Origin: Favolaschia claudopus
Taxonomy: Eukaryota > Basidiomycota > Agaricomycetes > Agaricales > Mycenaceae
Reading direction: 5' to 3'
DNA: 64,000 bases
Assembly (NCBI GenBank): GCA_037176885.1
Contig: JAWWNJ010000037.1
Location: forward strand, 62,001-126,000
Shown here: piece by piece, positions 26,421 to 37,267 of the stretch
Layout: every line of letters starts with the position of its first letter
Position numbering within the stretch: the first letter of the stretch is position 1
Made by a program: the position numbers and the translations under genes
Notes under the pieces: generated by a model
Seen by the model: the letters and a program-made list of their open reading frames with translations, nothing else
What the model was told of the DNA's origin: nothing
Databases searched by the model: none

Positions 26421-28726
26421 ATGCCTCAGATCGTCATCGTTGGCTCCGGGTGCGTCACTGCTACCCATTTTGAACGAGTGCTTCATTTGTGACCAACTCA
26501 GCGTTGGCGGACTCTCGTTCGCCATTGCCCTTCGACGGCAGCTAGGATTCGATGATTTCGTTGTGAGTTGAAGCTGGCTGCATGTCTGTACGTATCAGAA
26601 TAACGCTCTCCATGCTCCTAGATTTACGAGAAGGCCTCGGATGTAGGGGGGACATGGAGGGTGTGCTATCCTGATTTATCTTGTATGCCCGCCTCACCCT
26701 CATGGCACAGGACAATATATACCCAGTTAGGATTATCCCTGGCGCGTATTATATCACGGCGGCGACTGACCCAGGAAGCTAGGGTGCTGCATCTGACGTC
26801 TCGGTTCACTTCTATTCTCTTTCGACGGACCTCAAGCCCGACTGGCCTTCGACCCATGGCTCGCAACCAGACATGGAACAATACTGGCGTCAATTGGCCG
26901 TCAAATACAATCTATATAAACGAATCACGTTCAACCGACTCGTCATATCGGCTGAATGGAGCGCAAAAGAACAGCTGTACCATATTGTCAGCGAAGACGT
27001 CGTGACAGGCGAAAAGTTCTCAACCACAGCCAAAATCCTCGTTTCTGCGATTGGAATTCTCGAGGTTCCAAGATTTCCGGATATTCCTGGCCTGGATTCG
27101 TACAAGGGAGCCATGTTCCACTCTGCGCGTTGGGATAAGGCGGTAGATTTGCGGGGAAAGAAGGTCGGAGTAATTGGCAACGGCGCTTCCGCGTGAGTGT
27201 TGAGTTGTTTATGTTATATCCAATCTAATACCTCATGCTTTAGTACGCAGTTTGTACCAATCATCACGGAAGATCATTCCGTTCAAGTCACTCAATTATG
27301 TCGAACGCCCAACTGGTTACTTCCACCGGTGAGTGTCGTGAATTTGAACATCAAATCAAAAAAAAACGGCTAAACAAATACCAGATCCGTGCGGATTATA
27401 ACGCGAGCTGGAAATGGACGTTCAAGAATGTCTGGGGAGCGATGCGCTTTTACAGGAATTTGTTATATCTTCGGGTGCGTCGAAATTCGAATCACGTCAC
27501 AGGTTGAACCTCAAGTTCTATCTTTGCTGATTCATCTTCTTTGATTCGCTAGAGCGAGCTGATGTATCTACTTGTGTTCGCTTTCGGCTTTGTACGCAAT
27601 CAGTACACGAAGGTGTGTGCGTTCATCACTTCTTCATTTCATTCGTCAAGATCGTTGACGGATTTTCAAAGAACGTGAAAGATTATATGAAACAAAGCGC
27701 GCCGGAGAAGGATTACGACAACCTCATTCCCAGCTTCAGTGAGTAATACGACTATGTTATACGATCAAAGCTGACGATAATCCAGGCATGGGATGCAAAC
27801 GCCTGCTCCCTGACACGAATTATCTCGCATGCTTGCATCGCCCGAATATGAGCCTCAACTGGGACGGGGTGCATTCTATCTGCGAGGATGGAATCATTAC
27901 GAAGATGGGTTCGTCACTCATCACCCGCGATATATATGCCCTAATGTTGCCCGCCTCCAGGCGAGAAACTATCCTTCGACGTTTTGATCTTTGCGACGGG
28001 GTTCACGGCAGTATGTTGCACATGATATTCAAGCCCTCCTCCTCCGTTAAGACATATATTTTTGCAGGATCGCTTCCCGCTCAAGGTCGTTGGTGACGCT
28101 GGGAAGACCGTTCAGCAATATTATGATTCCCAAGGTGGGCCAAAAGCGTACCATGGAACGACAGTTCCTGGTTTTCCGAACCTTTTCTTGCTGGCTGGTA
28201 CGTTTGATGCGGCGGTTGTCTCCTTATCATTCTTCTCAAAAAAATCCAGGTCCAAACACCGTAACCGGCCACACCTCCGTCATCTTGACCGAAGAATTAC
28301 AAGTATGGATCCCACTCTTTTTATAATGATAGCAATTTAAATCGAATACTCTTCCAGATAGACTACATCCTCCAATTCGTCAAACCCATCCTCTCCAACC
28401 TTGTTTCTTCCTTCACCGTCACCCCCCGCGCAACAGATGACTACAACGAGCTCATCCAGAGGCGCTTAGCGCGCTCCGTGTGGGTCGAGTGTGTCTCGTG
28501 GTACCGCATCGGCGGGGACGGTAAAATATCGAGTATCTTCCCGGGCCCGATGATGCTGTTTGCGTGGTGGCTAAGGAAGCCGAGATGGAGTGATTATGTC
28601 GTAGAGGCGCCGCCGACGGGGGAGTGGGAGAGGAAGGTGAGGAGGGAGAGGTGGGCGGAGAAGGCGAACCCGCTATATTATGGGTCTCTGCTTTCTGGGT
28701 TGTTCGTGTCATGGGTCAATGGGTGA
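26421..28726 (+). CDS. flavin-dependent monooxygenase, Baeyer-Villiger type
   Basis: Roughly 540 residues from about a dozen exons. The start MPQIVIVGSG (ATG at 26421) joins through an intron to VGGLSFAIALRR, giving the FAD-binding GxGxxG. Next come IYEKASDVGGTWR, KPDWPSTHGSQ, LVSAIGILEVPRFPDIPG, and the class fingerprint YKGAMFHSARWD. The fingerprint pattern in type I Baeyer-Villiger enzymes is FxGxxxHxxxW; the first residue is Tyr here. GKKVGVIGNGASA is the NADPH site, and TPNWLLPP, VLIFATGF and GPNTVTGHTS follow. It uses FAD and NADPH to insert oxygen into ketones or oxidise heteroatoms; the substrate is unknown. No biosynthetic partners lie nearby. Confidence 0.88.
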
Positions 28727-29482
28727 ATACTGTGACGTCGTGGCCATGTACTGGCAATTTTGGAATAAAAAGACGTCCATTACATTCCATACATGTATTT
28801 CCGAATCGTTCTCGAAATATACTGACTCCAAATTCAAACACCTTTCACAATAAACATTCTCTAGTCTCTTGATAGCCTGCAGCTCTTAGAATAAGTGGGA
28901 AGCCTGGACCGGCACAACGCACTTGAATGCAACTTGAATGCCTTCAAAGTTTCGGAATATTGAAGCCGGTGTCAACATTTACTCTAGTAGGCGTTCGGGG
29001 GTATGAGTAGGCGGTACCCCTCGTGGGCCCTTGCCTTATTATTATTATTATTATTATAGGCCTAGGTTTACATTAGGATTGTAATGATTGACAATGTTGT
29101 TCATATCAAGTCATATACTGTATTTCTGGTTTCTTGAATTGAGAGCACTCAGACTCTGGATGGCCATTTGTGAATTTATGAGCTTGAAAATTTCCCACTT
29201 CTATACTTCGAGCTCTCCCCGAGTCCTCAGCGGCCAGGCTTATATTGAGTAGGAAGTAATAATTATGCATCTGGCAACCGCGCCACGAAAATATTGTGAA
29301 ACGTTCAGCTTTACGGTTTTGACGATCTGACCATAATCATATCAAACAGTGTGGTACTGTGACTAGGTTGCGATTCAACTTGCGAAGACTTGGAAGAATT
29401 TCATACTTGAATTTCCATGCCGTGCGGGGTAAGTGATCCGAGTCGGCAACTGCCGGTGATAGGCGCTTGATTATCAACCACC
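28727..29482. other. intergenic with short tandem repeat
   Basis: It holds the 3' region of the monooxygenase, a TTA microsatellite at 29036-29056 and, at its right end, the promoter of the first coiled-coil F-box gene. The last 40 or so bases (from about 29441) are shared with the copy near 48790. Confidence 0.6.
29036..29056 (+). repeat. (TTA)n microsatellite
   Basis: About seven uninterrupted TTA units. Confidence 0.85.
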
Positions 29483-31039
29483 ATGTCGCTAGATGGCTCG
29501 CCCTTCGCAGACCACCTCGGGACAAACTATGTACCCTCAGACGCCGAGGTTGCAGAGATTCGCTCACTTCTCGCCGGTCCTGAAGAGAATTTGGCTCGCT
29601 TGAACGCCGAGATTGAGGCTTTGGAACGAGCCCTCATAGAGCTTAGGGAAAAGCGCGAAGCACTCAAGCAGCCAATTGACGCTCACAGGGCTCTCATATC
29701 CCCCATACGACTCCTTCCTTTCGATATTCTTGCAGAGATCTTCCTTGCTTGCCTTCCTTCGAAACGCGAAGCCCTCATCGACGAGTCTAAAGCGCCTTTA
29801 TTGCTAGGTCGCATCTGCAGGCATTGGAGAGCTGTCGCATATTCTACTCCAGCTCTTTGGAGCTCGATTCACATTCCATGGGAGTCTGAGTGTCCCCCCG
29901 CGATTCTGGCAAAGCTAGAAACAGTTGTTGACGCGTGGTTGAGGCGCTCCGCCGCCTGTTCGCTGTCTGTTTCGCTTGCCGTGCCATATCACGCGGTCGA
30001 TGTAGCCTTCGATTCGAAGGGGCATAAACTCATCCTCCAAGTACTGTCAGTTTCCGGCCGCTTGTGCCACTTGGGATTGAATGGTGGTTCCGAATTGTTA
30101 CGCCCTTTTTTGCAGCTTGGTCAACAGGATCTGCCGCGTTTGCGCAGTATCGCAATCAACTGTCTTAACGATCAATTTTCCAGTGGCGATGCGAGCTACA
30201 TGGAACCGTTGCAAGTGTCCACTCTGCAGCATATATCGCTGATTGCCCGAGATGTGAATCCCCTTACATTACCCATCAACTGGTCGCAGCTCACTCGACT
30301 CCGGCTGGAATGCGAAGGCCGACGAGGAATTTTTGGAGGTGTTGAGGGAGGTTTAGTTCTTGACGACGCACTCAATGTGCTGCGCAGGGCGTCCAACCTG
30401 GTCTTCTGCCACCTCCGATTCTATCACACTCCGACGGCGGTCGGACCCCAAACTTTTTCATCGTCTGCTCCGATCATACTGCCCCACATTCGTACTCTCA
30501 CCCTCACCGATGTCATACTTGAAAAGTGGATTTCGCATCTGGTAGCTCCGAATCTGCGTTATCTACAGATCGGATCCACGTCTGCTGATGCTGAAGACAC
30601 CGGTCTTTCAGTAGGCGTTGACGTGTATTCTCTCGCAGGCAATGCATTTCAAGAGCTTTTGCAATGTTTGCCCTCCATCTCTCGTCTTCGGGTATTTGGC
30701 AATCACTACGGCCCTCAACGATTAGACAAGGCATACATTGCATCATTCTATGCGCCATACAATCTGTGCCCCTCGCTCACGCATCTGAAGATTCACACGG
30801 CGGACCTCTCGGACGGAGATGTTCTGGAATTGGCCAAAGCGCGAATAGCCATGCCCACTCCTCTCAAACGGCTGGAGATTCACCTCTCGAGACGCATGGA
30901 AGTCGACCTCCTTCCCGAACTCGAGGCTTTTATCCCGCATGGGCTGCGAGTTGAACTCATCTATCAACAGACACAATGGGAGTTTCATCCGCCGCATGGT
31001 TTACAGCACCATATTTGGGAACCGATGTACTACTCATAG
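29483..31039 (+). CDS. F-box protein with N-terminal coiled coil, copy A
   Basis: Single-exon gene of 518 residues. The N-terminus has GTNYVPSDAEVAEIRSLLAG, then a heptad-like segment rich in Glu/Leu/Arg (residues 30-65). An F-box-like domain follows, with ISPIRLLPFDILAEIFLACL and LLLGRICRHWRAVAYSTPAL. The remaining 400 residues are irregular leucine-rich repeats. This is a large agaricomycete family, expected to act as substrate adaptors of SCF ubiquitin ligases; targets are unknown. It has intact paralogs at 37268 (+) and 54340 (-), and a near-identical but frameshifted inverted copy at 47186-48739. It appears intact and single-exon, while nearly all neighbours are intron-rich. Confidence 0.88.
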   Translation: MSLDGSPFADHLGTNYVPSDAEVAEIRSLLAGPEENLARLNAEIEALERALIELREKREALKQPIDAHRALISPIRLLPFDILAEIFLACLPSKREALIDESKAPLLLGRICRHWRAVAYSTPALWSSIHIPWESECPPAILAKLETVVDAWLRRSAACSLSVSLAVPYHAVDVAFDSKGHKLILQVLSVSGRLCHLGLNGGSELLRPFLQLGQQDLPRLRSIAINCLNDQFSSGDASYMEPLQVSTLQHISLIARDVNPLTLPINWSQLTRLRLECEGRRGIFGGVEGGLVLDDALNVLRRASNLVFCHLRFYHTPTAVGPQTFSSSAPIILPHIRTLTLTDVILEKWISHLVAPNLRYLQIGSTSADAEDTGLSVGVDVYSLAGNAFQELLQCLPSISRLRVFGNHYGPQRLDKAYIASFYAPYNLCPSLTHLKIHTADLSDGDVLELAKARIAMPTPLKRLEIHLSRRMEVDLLPELEAFIPHGLRVELIYQQTQWEFHPPHGLQHHIWEPMYYS

Positions 31040-31524
31040 TAGTTGAAATAGGTGCTATCAGCTTCCAAGCCTCGTCGTTCCATTGATAGAGGCGCAAATG
31101 TAGTTTCCGTTGACACATCGATACCCAGTTGACAATTGATCACTGTGAAGGTTACAGAAGTACGAACTTGAATTTCGAAACACCTGGCTCTCAATGATCA
31201 AGGAGGAGCGGAAAGACTCGCTCTGTCTACAGCATAGTAGTAGCCATGCGCAGACGGTGCCAATATTAGGCTTGCTACGTCGACCAAGGTAAGTGTCTCT
31301 TTGATTGCCAAGAATACAGGATATGTTCAAATTATTTAATGGAGCAATTGGAGGAGAGTATTGATGAAATTCGGTGGCAGGGACATGGGAAGGAGCATCG
31401 AGTACCGAGTCGGTGTGAGGTCCCATATTCCTCAGGGTTTGGAACTGGTTTGGATTCGTTGCAATTTCGGTTTGACACGGACCCAGTGTGACGCGTATGA
31501 TCTAGAAATGTTCAATCGTATAAT
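31040..31524. other. intergenic between converging genes
   Basis: A 122-residue minus frame (31058-31426) could be a downstream exon of the next gene by splicing across the stop at 31525, but it contains no MYND pattern. I do not call it. The first 28 or so bases after the F-box stop are shared with the copy at 47164. Confidence 0.4.
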
Positions 31525-32847
31525 TTAATGACAAGATACACAGGGTACGAAGGAGCCAACGTTTTCATCAGAAATGCCTTCAGAAAGTTCCAACCGTTCG
31601 GCCTGGTCGATGATGCTAGAGGCGAGAAACTCGTCCATTTTGCCGAGAGCCCGGTAATGAAGAGTGAAACGCGTCAGAACGCCTACCAGAATGTCGCATA
31701 CGCAGAGCCGCGTGTCGGGTGCGAAGTGTTTTCCATTCGAAGCTGCCAGTAGGACGTCCAGTAGACCATGTTGTAGGGCGCTTTCGACAACAAGGGTCCC
31801 TTGGTCTTGCTCGGAACAGTTTTTCAGGAAACAGATACATTGAACCATGATGACGCGGTGTGCCTCGTTGAATTTGGAAACGGGGATTCGACTGAGGGTG
31901 AGCGCAGCAAGAGTGACCGTCCTGGTGAAGCCTAGAGGTACAAGCGCAGCGCACAACGGGCGCAGAAGGTCAGGACGTTGTTCAGACGCTTTAGGTTTTT
32001 CAAGATCGGCACGGGATTTGTCGGTGCGGACGATGATGCTGAAGGCGACTGCCAGATGCACGAACTCGCTCAAGTCCATTTCAGTGGCCAAAGGGGGAAC
32101 TGCGACCTCGCATTGGCGGAAAACTATGCGGGCCAAGTCGGATATGTCGCCACGTATGCCTTCGAGAAGATTATCCAGATGAACGTCCGCCTCGTTGAGG
32201 ATAATGCGGATTGGGGTGTCAAGGATCCATTGGTACCCGAGAAAGTCGCTTGGAACGGAGAAGCAGCTATAGGCGCGTGCGGCGAAGATTTGGGATTTTG
32301 GGTCCGATAAAAAGATGGCTTTGTCGCGAGCGGATTCGGAAATGTAGCCGAGGAAACGCATCATCTGGAAGTAGAATTCTTTCATCAAGCCCAGTTCAAG
32401 CGCGGTGCAGAGAAACTCTTCGTGTTGGAAGATATAGTATGACCAGGTAGAGATTCGGGGCCAGAGGTCTTCGAATGTTTCATGGGATGGGCGAGAAGTA
32501 AAAAGACCATTCAGAGACAAAAAGCCGCTCCATAAATGAAAATCATAGAGTATGTTCGGCGCGAGAGAATCCAGCGTATCGACTTGCGGAATTCGTGTAG
32601 GATCGAGCAGAAGATAGAATACTGGGGCAAATCCGGTGGATAGAATTGAAGGCGAGTAGTCAATGAGCAGAGCGAATTCGGCGAGACTCTGCCTCGTCAG
32701 CGGCATATTGATCATTGACTCTGCAAGCCGCTATAGATTGGCAGTGGTTATATCACGTAGGACGCTGGAAGATGCAGAAAACTTGAGACTCACCCGCTTC
32801 ATTATTGGAAGTTTGTTCAGGCTGGACAGGCGCAAATCGACGTGCAT
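31525..32847 (-). CDS. agaricomycete helical protein of the MYND-associated family, finger not seen
   Basis: Two exons: a short one starting at 32847 (MHVDLRLSSLNKLPIMKR) and a long one to the stop at 31525, together about 415 residues. The N-terminal pattern (HxxLRLSxLxxLP...) and the all-helical body (FYLLLDPTRIPQVDTLDSLA, WPRISTWSYYIF, LARIVFRQCEVAVPPL) resemble agaricomycete proteins that usually end in a MYND zinc finger. Here the frame stops right after SFVPCVSCH, that is after what could be the first Cys pair of the finger. Either the finger is lost or an exon to the left carries it, but I could not find one. Function is unknown. Confidence 0.65.
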
Positions 32848-33206
32848 GGCGTGGGTGGAGGAAGAGTGACAAAATAAGTACTTACTTGGTGTCACATTTG
32901 GCATTTGCCCCACACTTATCGGCCTCTAGCGCTCTGGAACAGAGATTCACTGGGCTGGCACTTTGCAAGCCATTCAACCATTAGCCAAACGTATCTACAT
33001 ACGCGTCATGTATTTTAAAACTCGCGATAGGGCCGGTCAACAGCCGCTAGTGGCCCCGTACAGTAAATAAGATGAAAAGAATATGCAGTGCACCGAAGAC
33101 GTGAAGGACATGAATAACGTTAACAAGATGTGGGCAAAGCAAAAGCAGTGAGCCCCCGTCTAGCTTCTGCTGTATGTGCCGCCCAGACTCAACAAACCAC
33201 CGTAGG
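32848..33206. other. intergenic, no gene seen
   Basis: It lies between the start of the preceding minus-strand gene and the AVL9 stop. It should hold a promoter and the AVL9 3' untranslated region. No further feature was recognised. Confidence 0.5.
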
Positions 33207-36200
33207 TCATAGCGCCATCGAAGTGAAGCCATCTTCGTCTGGCGCGTCGTCGCGTGCGGCTGGCGGATGCTCAGCGGTAGGTGAGTGTGATGCGGGAACA
33301 CCGCCCGTCTCGAGAGGAACAGAAGCGGAGACAGAGACCGGCTTGAAATCCGAATCGTGTGACGGTGATTCGTCGTGCGCCGAAGATTGTTGCGGCGCGG
33401 GTACGGGCGCTGGCGCTGGTGCGGGTACTGGCTCCTCACGCACAATAGGCGCCGGCACCGGTACGTCCAGAGCTGCGGTCTTCGCCTTGGGTGCCACAGC
33501 CGGCTCCTCAAAGACAGGCGCAGGTTGAGGCACTGGCGGTGGAATAGCAGGAGCCTGTGCCGCCTTTGGTGTCAACAACGACAAGCTCCTCAACCCCCCT
33601 GGGCTCACAGGCGCAGGCGCCGGTATCGCCGTCGGCGGCGCGGGTTCCTGCGGTGTCGGAGGAAACACACTCGGACTCGTAATCGCCGACGGGCTCATCA
33701 TTCCCAAGAACGAGGGTTGCGTAGCGTGCGGGCTTTCACCCATTATCACCGGCGGCGTTGTCACAATGGGCGGCGGCATCTCCGCTTGGCTCTCCCTCCG
33801 CCCGAGCGTTGGCAATGAGAACTTCGACTTGGAGAGGAAGGAACCGATACCGGCGCCCCATGACGAAAGTGCGGGTCTCGCGGGCGTGGCCGGAGGGGCT
33901 GAAGCAGCTGTGGGTGCGGGCGTAGGAGCAGGAGAGGCAGGTGGATCGAGGAGAGTCGAATGGCGCGCAAGCAACAAAGGCCGTGCAGTACCAGCAGGTA
34001 CCGACGCATGTTTATCCTCCACTTCCACCTTCTTCGCGGGCTCTATAGGTGTACTCGCGCGCTTCGCCGCAGCAGCCTCGCTGTTCGCCGCTGCCTGTGC
34101 CGCCCACCGACCTCGCACACCCTCGATTGTCTTAAAGAAGTTGGTGCTGGCCTGTGCGATGGCCTCCCGCGCTGGAGCTAGCTGCTGTTCGATTTTCAAG
34201 TCCTGCAAGCCCTCTTGAAGACGGATGCCGATATCCGCGACGACAGACGGTTTGTCGACACATGGGTGGCGTGGCTCGATGATGTCGAAGAGCAGAGGGT
34301 CGGTGCTGCGGTCCCATACATCGTGTGCGTTGGTATGTTTGAACTCGGCGATCCATAAAGGGTTGAATTCCTCTGCGGAGGTTGCGTAGTCGTCTATAAA
34401 TTATATCTCAATCAAGCCTCGACGGCCAGGAAGGTGATATACGCACCGGAACCACCAGAGATGATGACACCGTTGCCCTCCCCTTTCTTGGCTGTGAAGT
34501 CACGATATCTTACAGTTGCAAGCGCGGCAGAGATATATTCCTCGAACTAAGTAGCCAGTTAGCAGAAATTACAGTGTCTGGAGCAGAGAAATACCTTTTG
34601 CCGCAGATAATCGTCGCTACCTTTGAACCTGCGATAAATTCAGCAACAGTGCAAAAGAAGGCAAGTCAGTCATACATCATATTAACCGGCTTTCCCTCCT
34701 CATCGTTCCACCCATCATTGACATCCTTAATGATATCGTCCATCCACTTCCGGTCCGCAGGCGTCAACGCGGCCAACTTCTCCAGCTTCAAATCACGGAA
34801 CTCCAGCACACCCGTCTCGGTATTCACAAGCAGATCAATCTCCTTCCTCGCCGTAACGATCGAGTTGGTGCTCCCGCACAACCAACTCTTGGCTCCCGCG
34901 GCGACGTCGATTTGCTGCAGCGGGAGATAAGGCTGGAAGAACGCGTCCCTGCCGAAGATGTCGAGGGGGAGTCCGGTGTACGCCATCATGCTTTTCCTAT
35001 CAGAGGTTTTAAGGGACGTGGGGCGGGATAGTGTTGGTGCGCGAGCAGCGAGGGGCGGTGAGCCGCAGTCGTCTAGAGTTTGGAGGAGGCCGGGGAACAG
35101 GGATACGAGGGAGTATTGGTAGGTGCAGAGTCGCTCGACTGGGTGGCCGTAAAACATTATCTACCGGGTTAAGTTCATGAGAGGTCACGCATAAGATAGA
35201 AAAGCACGCACCCGTTTCTGCAGCATCAATGCTTTCACCAGTACCAAGGTGCGTTGTCGGAAGGTGTGAACGAGCTCACGTAAGTTAGTGCCCATGTAAA
35301 GACTGCTCTCCGTCAGCTGAGAACGCAACGACTGTTCTAGTGAAGAGCCAAAATCATCCAGAATGGCGGTTGAAGAGAAATCCTTCTGTTGGAAGAGTGC
35401 CGTTGTGACGACGCCGAGTTTGTCGCTATTGCAGTGTTAGCATTTGTCCGAAGACACAGAGACCGAGACACACCGTATAGGCCCAAAAATGGGCTTCGAA
35501 GCAAGTACTACGACGGCCTTTTGGACGGTGGAACGTGTCACATCCGGCATCTTCACAAGCAGAGCGGACGCGGCAATCTGTTGATTGCACGAAATGCCGA
35601 ATATCGTAGTAGGATTAGGCCCAGAGGGTACAAGATGGAAATACGAGTAGTCTTCGGCGCTCTGTGTAGTTAATTGGTCATGATGACTGGCACATGTCGA
35701 GTGCGCGACGTACGAGATGTGCACCATCCGGCAGTGCCAAGAAGGGCAGTATCTTTGCAACCTCTTCGTCCTCGAAGATTTCCCCCGTCGAGTATTCGAT
35801 GCGTGGACCGACCTTGGGAGATTAAGCAACAGAAAGGCCATTATAAAGCGGTAGACACATACGAGATGATTGAAGTCGACGAGCGCAATGCCCAAGATGA
35901 GTGGACGGTCGCCCGGGAGCACAATCATAGACTCTGGTCGTGCTTTTCGCGAGGAACCGGACGCGACAGAGGTGATCGACTCTGTGTCCCCGCGCGACGG
36001 CGGATACGTCGGCAAGCTGGATTCCTTGGGCTCTTCGAATACCGAGGGTGCCGCAGACGTATTTGGACTCTCTTGAGCACCCATTTCGCGGTTATACATG
36101 CTGAGATCGTCCGGTTCTGAGCTCATATCGGTGTCGAGGGTATATGGATGTGAAGCTCGATGGTCAAAGTGTGCAGCTTGATTCTGGACGGAATTTCTTG

Positions 36201-36321
36201 GTGAAACTGCGGGAGAAGAAAGAGATATCGACCGCTGGGACGCGGTATCATTGTCGTCGTCGTCTGTGGGCGCAAGGAAGCTACGCCCGGCCGCTGGAGA
36301 GTGAAGCGCTTCGAGAGACAT
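33207..36321 (-). CDS. AVL9: AVL9-like protein (DENN-related, late secretory traffic)
   Basis: Avl9 acts in exocytic transport from the Golgi in yeast and belongs to the DENN-related proteins. Spliced exons give about 880-900 residues. The start at 36321 (MSLEALHSPAAG) leads into a low-complexity N-terminus, then PLILGIALVDFNHL and IEYSTGEIFEDEEV. FHLVPSGPNPTTIFGISC, VVVLASKPIFGPIR, MFYGHPVERLCTYQYSLVSL, SWLCGSTNSIVTARKEID and LTPADRKWMDDIIKDVN are the Avl9 domain. The last 330 residues, one exon (33207-34208), are Pro/Ala-rich and probably disordered, apart from a helical start (QQLAPAREAIAQASTNFFKT). Intron positions were placed only roughly. Confidence 0.85.
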
Positions 36322-37267
36322 TTGGCGGAAGTGACAGGTAGACGGAAACGGAGACTTTTCTCGAATCAGAAATCACTGATTTCGACAGCTCGGCAGTAGT
36401 AACTCTCTTTGGACACTTCAGATAAGGACTGGGGTAGCGTGCTCAAGGGTCTCAAAGTTCAATCGAAAAGGTAGCAAAGAAGGTAAAGAAAAACTACTGT
36501 GAACAATGTACAAGAGAGAGGCGAAAAAAATACGAAAAACTTCGAGTTCAAGAAGCAACATCTATCGTTTTGGTCGGAACACGCGGGCGACGACGGACGG
36601 GGTCTCGACTCTTCTCTTGGAGACAACGTGCAGCGGGGGCTGTATAGGCAGCGGCTGCGTTTGGGAGGGAGAGGCGCGCCCCAGTTCAAAACTGGCATGG
36701 GGCTTAGCTCGACGCAAGTCGAGAAGCCAGAGAAACCTATCCGGAAAATGAATCTGCATTTGCCCGTGCAGATTTCGGAGGCATTCGAGGCTGAGAGCAG
36801 TGAACAAATAGAGAACATGCGGCGAAGATCGTCGCGACGAGACCAAGTCAAGACCGGAGATGGAACGTGGAGTTCAATGCGTCTTCAATCGCTAAATGGG
36901 ATTCCAGGAGCATTTCAGCACCGTCGAAGGAGCCGAAAATATTATCTGGGTTGAATGCGCCGCACCATAGATTACAAGTAGGATTGCTCAAGAAGCTATG
37001 TGCAGACCGAGAGTAGGGAAAAACTTAGTACAGGATCAGGTTTTCGAAACACACAATTTTGGACAAGACACAGTAGTTTCGATGGTCAAAACCGAGTCAA
37101 GGCGTCGACAGGCCGTTGTCGGCGACAATCTAAGGCTTGTAAAGGGGAGAAGAGATTTTTAGGCGGTCGCCGACGTTTCCAGCTACAGCTGGTCATGGTG
37201 GATGGCGGTAAGTCGTGAAAGCGTGAGAATTATGCTAATTGAGCGCTGAACTTGGTTTCTTACCACC
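36322..37267. other. divergent intergenic region
   Basis: Lies between AVL9 (-) and the second coiled-coil F-box gene (+). A 151-residue plus frame at 36499-36954 overlaps minus frames of similar length, and none shows a known domain or convincing splice partners. It presumably holds both promoters. Confidence 0.5.

Noticed and set aside
33130..34218. Long plus-strand frames rich in Ala, Gly and Arg
   Set aside because: Shadows of the Pro/Ala-rich tail of AVL9.
36499..36954. 151-residue plus frame and opposing minus frames
   Set aside because: Both strands are open by chance composition; nothing recognised and no promoter or splice support.
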